NCBI GenBank assembly: GCA_002343455.1
Contig: DDSR01000295.1
Coordinates: forward strand, 1 to 26,021
Length of the DNA stretch: 26,021 nucleotides
Reading direction: 5' to 3'
Origin: Deltaproteobacteria bacterium UBA2385
Lineage (GTDB): Bacteria; Myxococcota_A; UBA796; UBA2385
Shown in pieces: positions 24,901 to 26,021 of the stretch; the first letter of the stretch is position 1; every line of letters begins with the position of its first letter. A model generated the notes under the pieces. That model had not been told where the DNA came from, did not search any database, and saw nothing but the letters and a program-made list of their open reading frames with translations. Made by a program: the position numbers and the translations under genes.

Positions 24901-25086
24901 GCGACGACCGAGGCCATGGCCAGCTTCAGCGGCGAGAACACCAGCGACGCGGCCGGCAGCCCGGTCAACTTCGTCGGCGACATCGGCGGGCTCGGCACCG
25001 ACGCCATCGGCATCAGCGCCCTCGCCAGCGATCGCTCGGGCACCGACGCCGGCACGCTGTACTTCCTCTTCGAGGTCGGACCCTGA
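21901..25086 (+). CDS. Lipoprotein with MopE-type repeats and seven-bladed FG-GAP propeller
   Basis: The 1061-residue product has a signal and lipobox (IIGLALVGC, Cys16). Residues about 25-600 consist of Asp/Cys-rich repeats of the MopE 'putative metal-binding' type (PF11617-like), each built from WYxDxDGDGxG, a Cys-Pro-Gly-Tyr segment, DCDD and CDxxDNDCD. I count seven CD-x-x-DN-x-C units plus two TDPNDYNCDG variants. Residues about 605-1061 hold seven FG-GAP/integrin-alpha repeats with Ca-binding loops (DLDGDGSDD, DLDGDGIDD, DVSGDGQAD, DVDGDGVDD, DQDGDGYDD, DFDGDAVND); the seventh (DIGGLGTDA) has lost the acidic loop. The protein is strongly acidic and should be a calcium-dependent surface protein; adhesion is inferred. 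A GGAG precedes the ATG by six bases. The sulfatase-like gene follows after 8 bp. Confidence 0.95.
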   Translation: MTILPALIIGLALVGCREKPDPDLCADGSMPATWYLDGDGDGFGGAETVEECEQPEGYVEVDGDCDDNDASYHPDATEDDCTDPNDYNCDGTVEYADGDGDGWAACEDCDDVNSAVYPGAVEICDGLDNNCDALIDDQDPMVTGLIDWYIDYDGDGYGSDRFTSQSCSQPEGYVDNADDCDDAATETYPGADELCDGLDNDCDLEVDEDAVDQTVYYRDTDGDGYGDDAVSMAACETPEGYAELAGDCNTADDRFYPGAPETDCADPNDYNCDGSTGYDDGDGDGFAACEECDDGDAGINPSAEEICDDIDNDCDGLIDDADSGVGGRSTWHLDYDGDTYGSATSTTLACDMPSGYVDNDQDCDDGRSNTYPGAVEVCDDIDNDCDDLVDEDATGSRTWYSDADSDGYGDPLDSQDSCDAPDDYVSNALDCDDDDSTISPAASEVCDDIDNDCDELIDDEDDDTAFGVSDIHYEDADGDSYGSFSSFELACETPDGYVRIGGDCDDTDELVNPTAEEICDGIDNNCVAGIDEASATDATTWYYDADGDGFGTSDMTTVACAEPADYSDLDNDCDDADEDINPDAEEICNDGIDNDCEATFASCTMSLSEADVILTGESSLDDAGVSFAGIGDLDGDGSDDLVIGARNNDAAGTDAGAVYLFNGPLPSGTVAGLGTADLVIVGGSASDRFGRSVAGGTDLDGDGIDDLVVSAPNDSEDGSSSGTTYVFSGADLIGATSLSASDAFVRFNGRTGFDYLGIQVALGDVSGDGQADLLMAATGNDDGVSNGGAIYIYEGPITATGQVRVRDATYTARITGEGASDQVGGSANINGDVDGDGVDDLIVGVTNDSTVGSTAGAAYIVLGPISGSTSLSSADAKLLGDATSAGLGSSTSYLGDQDGDGYDDFAVGATQDDTIGSDAGAVFVLSGSSSPDALGGSSVSSVASAIIYGPSRGHQLGTSVSGIGDFDGDAVNDLLIGAPNGGSPASGFTYLFSGPVTGVLATTEAMASFSGENTSDAAGSPVNFVGDIGGLGTDAIGISALASDRSGTDAGTLYFLFEVGP
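21990..23700 (+). repeat. Degenerate tandem coding repeats (MopE units)
   Basis: The DNA here repeats modules rich in GACGGCGACGGC and CTGCGACGACATCGACAAC, with a period of roughly 150-240 bp, encoding the metal-binding units of the lipoprotein. The copies differ at many codons, so they are old rather than freshly duplicated. Confidence 0.8.
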
Positions 25087-25094
25087 GCCTTGCG

Positions 25095-25970
25095 ATGCTG
25101 GACCGCAGCTCCATCCTCTTCATCACCTTGGACTCCTGCCGCCTCGACACCTTCGAGGCGGCACGGGCGCCAAACCTGAAGGCCGTGGGGCCCATGCATC
25201 GGGCCATGGCCCCCGGAAACTTCACCTACGCCAGCCACGCCGCCATGTTCATGGGCTTCACCCCCGGCGTCGCGGCCCAGGCTGAACCCCTGATCAACCC
25301 CAAGTTCGGGAAGATCTTCAAGATCGCCGGGGCCGGCTTCCCCAGCAAGGGGACCGAGTTCCTGACGGTCAAGGGCCACAACGTCGTCGACGGGCTCAAG
25401 CGGATCGGCTTCCACACCCTGGGCGTCGGCTCGGCGGGCTGGTTCGACCCCGAGACGCTGACCGGCCAGAACCTGACCCGCGACTTCGACCGCTTCTTCT
25501 ACCCAGGCGATGTGATGAGCCTGGGCAAGCAGCTCCGCTGGATCGAACACCAGCTCGCCGAGCTTCATGGCCAGCGTGTGTTCCTGTTCCTCAACGTGGG
25601 GGAGACCCATGTGCCCTACTGGCACGAGGGCTGTGCCTGGTCCAAGGACAACCCCTGCGTGCCCTTCGGCAAGAACAACGACGCCGACGAGTGCCGCCGC
25701 CGCCAGCTCGCCTGCCTGGAGTGGGTGGACGGTCAGCTCGCCCACCTCCTGCAGTCCTTCGCCCACGCCAACACCGTCCTCTGCTCCGATCACGGCGACG
25801 CCTGGGGCGAGGACGGCTTGTGGGAGCACGGCGTCCACCACGACGTCGTGCTGAAGGTGCCCTTGCTCTTCCGCTTGCAGCACGCTCCGCTCAACGTCGA
25901 AGGCGTACGAAGCCAGGCCAGCCAGCGGGCCCGTGGGCTGCTGGGGCGGGTGCGCGACCGGCTGGGCTGA
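25095..25970 (+). CDS. Sulfatase-superfamily hydrolase-like protein lacking the CxPxR motif
   Basis: The 291-residue protein has the alkaline-phosphatase/sulfatase fold pattern. ILFITLDSCRLDTF at the N-terminus carries Asp13 at the metal site. GNFTYASHAAMFMGF (about 41-55) is in the position of the nucleophile helix, with Thr44 or Ser47 possible. LNVGETHVPYWHEG is mid-protein, and SDHGDAWGEDGLWEHGVHHD carries Asp232/His233 and downstream His. There is no CxPxR or SxPxR formylglycine motif, so it is not a classical arylsulfatase; phosphodiesterase, phosphoethanolamine/phosphoglycerol-transferase-like or another esterase is possible. It is shorter than most family members and has no signal peptide, suggesting a cytoplasmic location. 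It starts 8 bp after the MopE-propeller gene, so the two are likely co-transcribed. The 51 bp after its stop hold no recognisable terminator. Confidence 0.88.
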   Translation: MLDRSSILFITLDSCRLDTFEAARAPNLKAVGPMHRAMAPGNFTYASHAAMFMGFTPGVAAQAEPLINPKFGKIFKIAGAGFPSKGTEFLTVKGHNVVDGLKRIGFHTLGVGSAGWFDPETLTGQNLTRDFDRFFYPGDVMSLGKQLRWIEHQLAELHGQRVFLFLNVGETHVPYWHEGCAWSKDNPCVPFGKNNDADECRRRQLACLEWVDGQLAHLLQSFAHANTVLCSDHGDAWGEDGLWEHGVHHDVVLKVPLLFRLQHAPLNVEGVRSQASQRARGLLGRVRDRLG

Positions 25971-26021
25971 GGACTCCTCCCCCGACCGGCACCCCGCCCC
26001 GACCCCAGGCCCACCATGACC

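Noticed and set aside
26016..26021. An ATG at the last bases of the window, 45 bp after the sulfatase-like stop
   Set aside because: It could start the next plus-strand gene, but only two codons are visible and no clear ribosome binding site precedes it.

Overview
The window is a very G+C-rich bacterial chromosome segment with densely packed genes, almost all codons ending in G or C, and long spurious open frames antisense to the real genes. The gene content suggests a Myxococcota/'deltaproteobacterial' predator-type lineage. The pointers are a Ser/Thr kinase fused to an ATPase and TPRs, a DUF4388-J-domain-TPR protein, MopE-type Asp-rich repeats with an FG-GAP propeller, many lipoproteins with Gly/Asp-rich linkers, and a MYXO-CTERM-like tail. 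This is inference from content; no rRNA, tRNA, mobile element or CRISPR array is visible.

Layout. (1) 71-1339, minus: a small lipoprotein followed by a membrane-anchored TPR-like protein. (2) 1470-4223, plus: a tight three-gene operon of a tandem-BMC-like microcompartment shell protein, a 3-oxoadipyl-CoA-type thiolase and a 3-hydroxyacyl-CoA dehydrogenase. (3) 4231-7290: a two-PDZ HtrA-type periplasmic protease (minus) divergent from a DUF4388/DnaJ/TPR protein (plus). (4) 7301-17036, minus: an uninterrupted run of seven closely spaced genes, in transcription order thiG, a GT-C-like membrane protein, a kinase-ATPase-TPR regulator, a uridine-phosphorylase-like enzyme, msrA, a LivJ-like substrate-binding lipoprotein and adenosine deaminase. 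(5) 17097-17765, plus: a self-contained transcription unit with a good sigma-70-like promoter, strong RBS and rho-independent terminator around a Cys-rich lipoprotein. (6) 17793-21836: a SAM methyltransferase (minus); a 28-codon internally deleted relative of the Cys-rich lipoprotein, whose stop overlaps the start of a DUF3604/PHP-like gene (plus); and a convergent, slightly overlapping ALG10-like membrane glycosyltransferase candidate (minus). (7) 21901-25970, plus: a 1061-residue lipoprotein with MopE-type repeats and a seven-bladed FG-GAP propeller, followed 8 bp later by a sulfatase-superfamily protein.

How the genes may work together. The BMC-like/thiolase/dehydrogenase operon points to acyl-CoA ring-cleavage or beta-oxidation chemistry beside an orphan shell protein. 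The seven-gene minus run contains two nucleoside-catabolic enzymes and an orphan binding lipoprotein. The right third is devoted to the cell surface. The least ordinary signals are the orphan BMC-like protein with acyl-CoA enzymes, the collapsed lipoprotein paralogue coupled to the DUF3604 gene, and the MopE-propeller/sulfatase pair. Nothing here is a clear, complete, undescribed defence or biosynthetic system.
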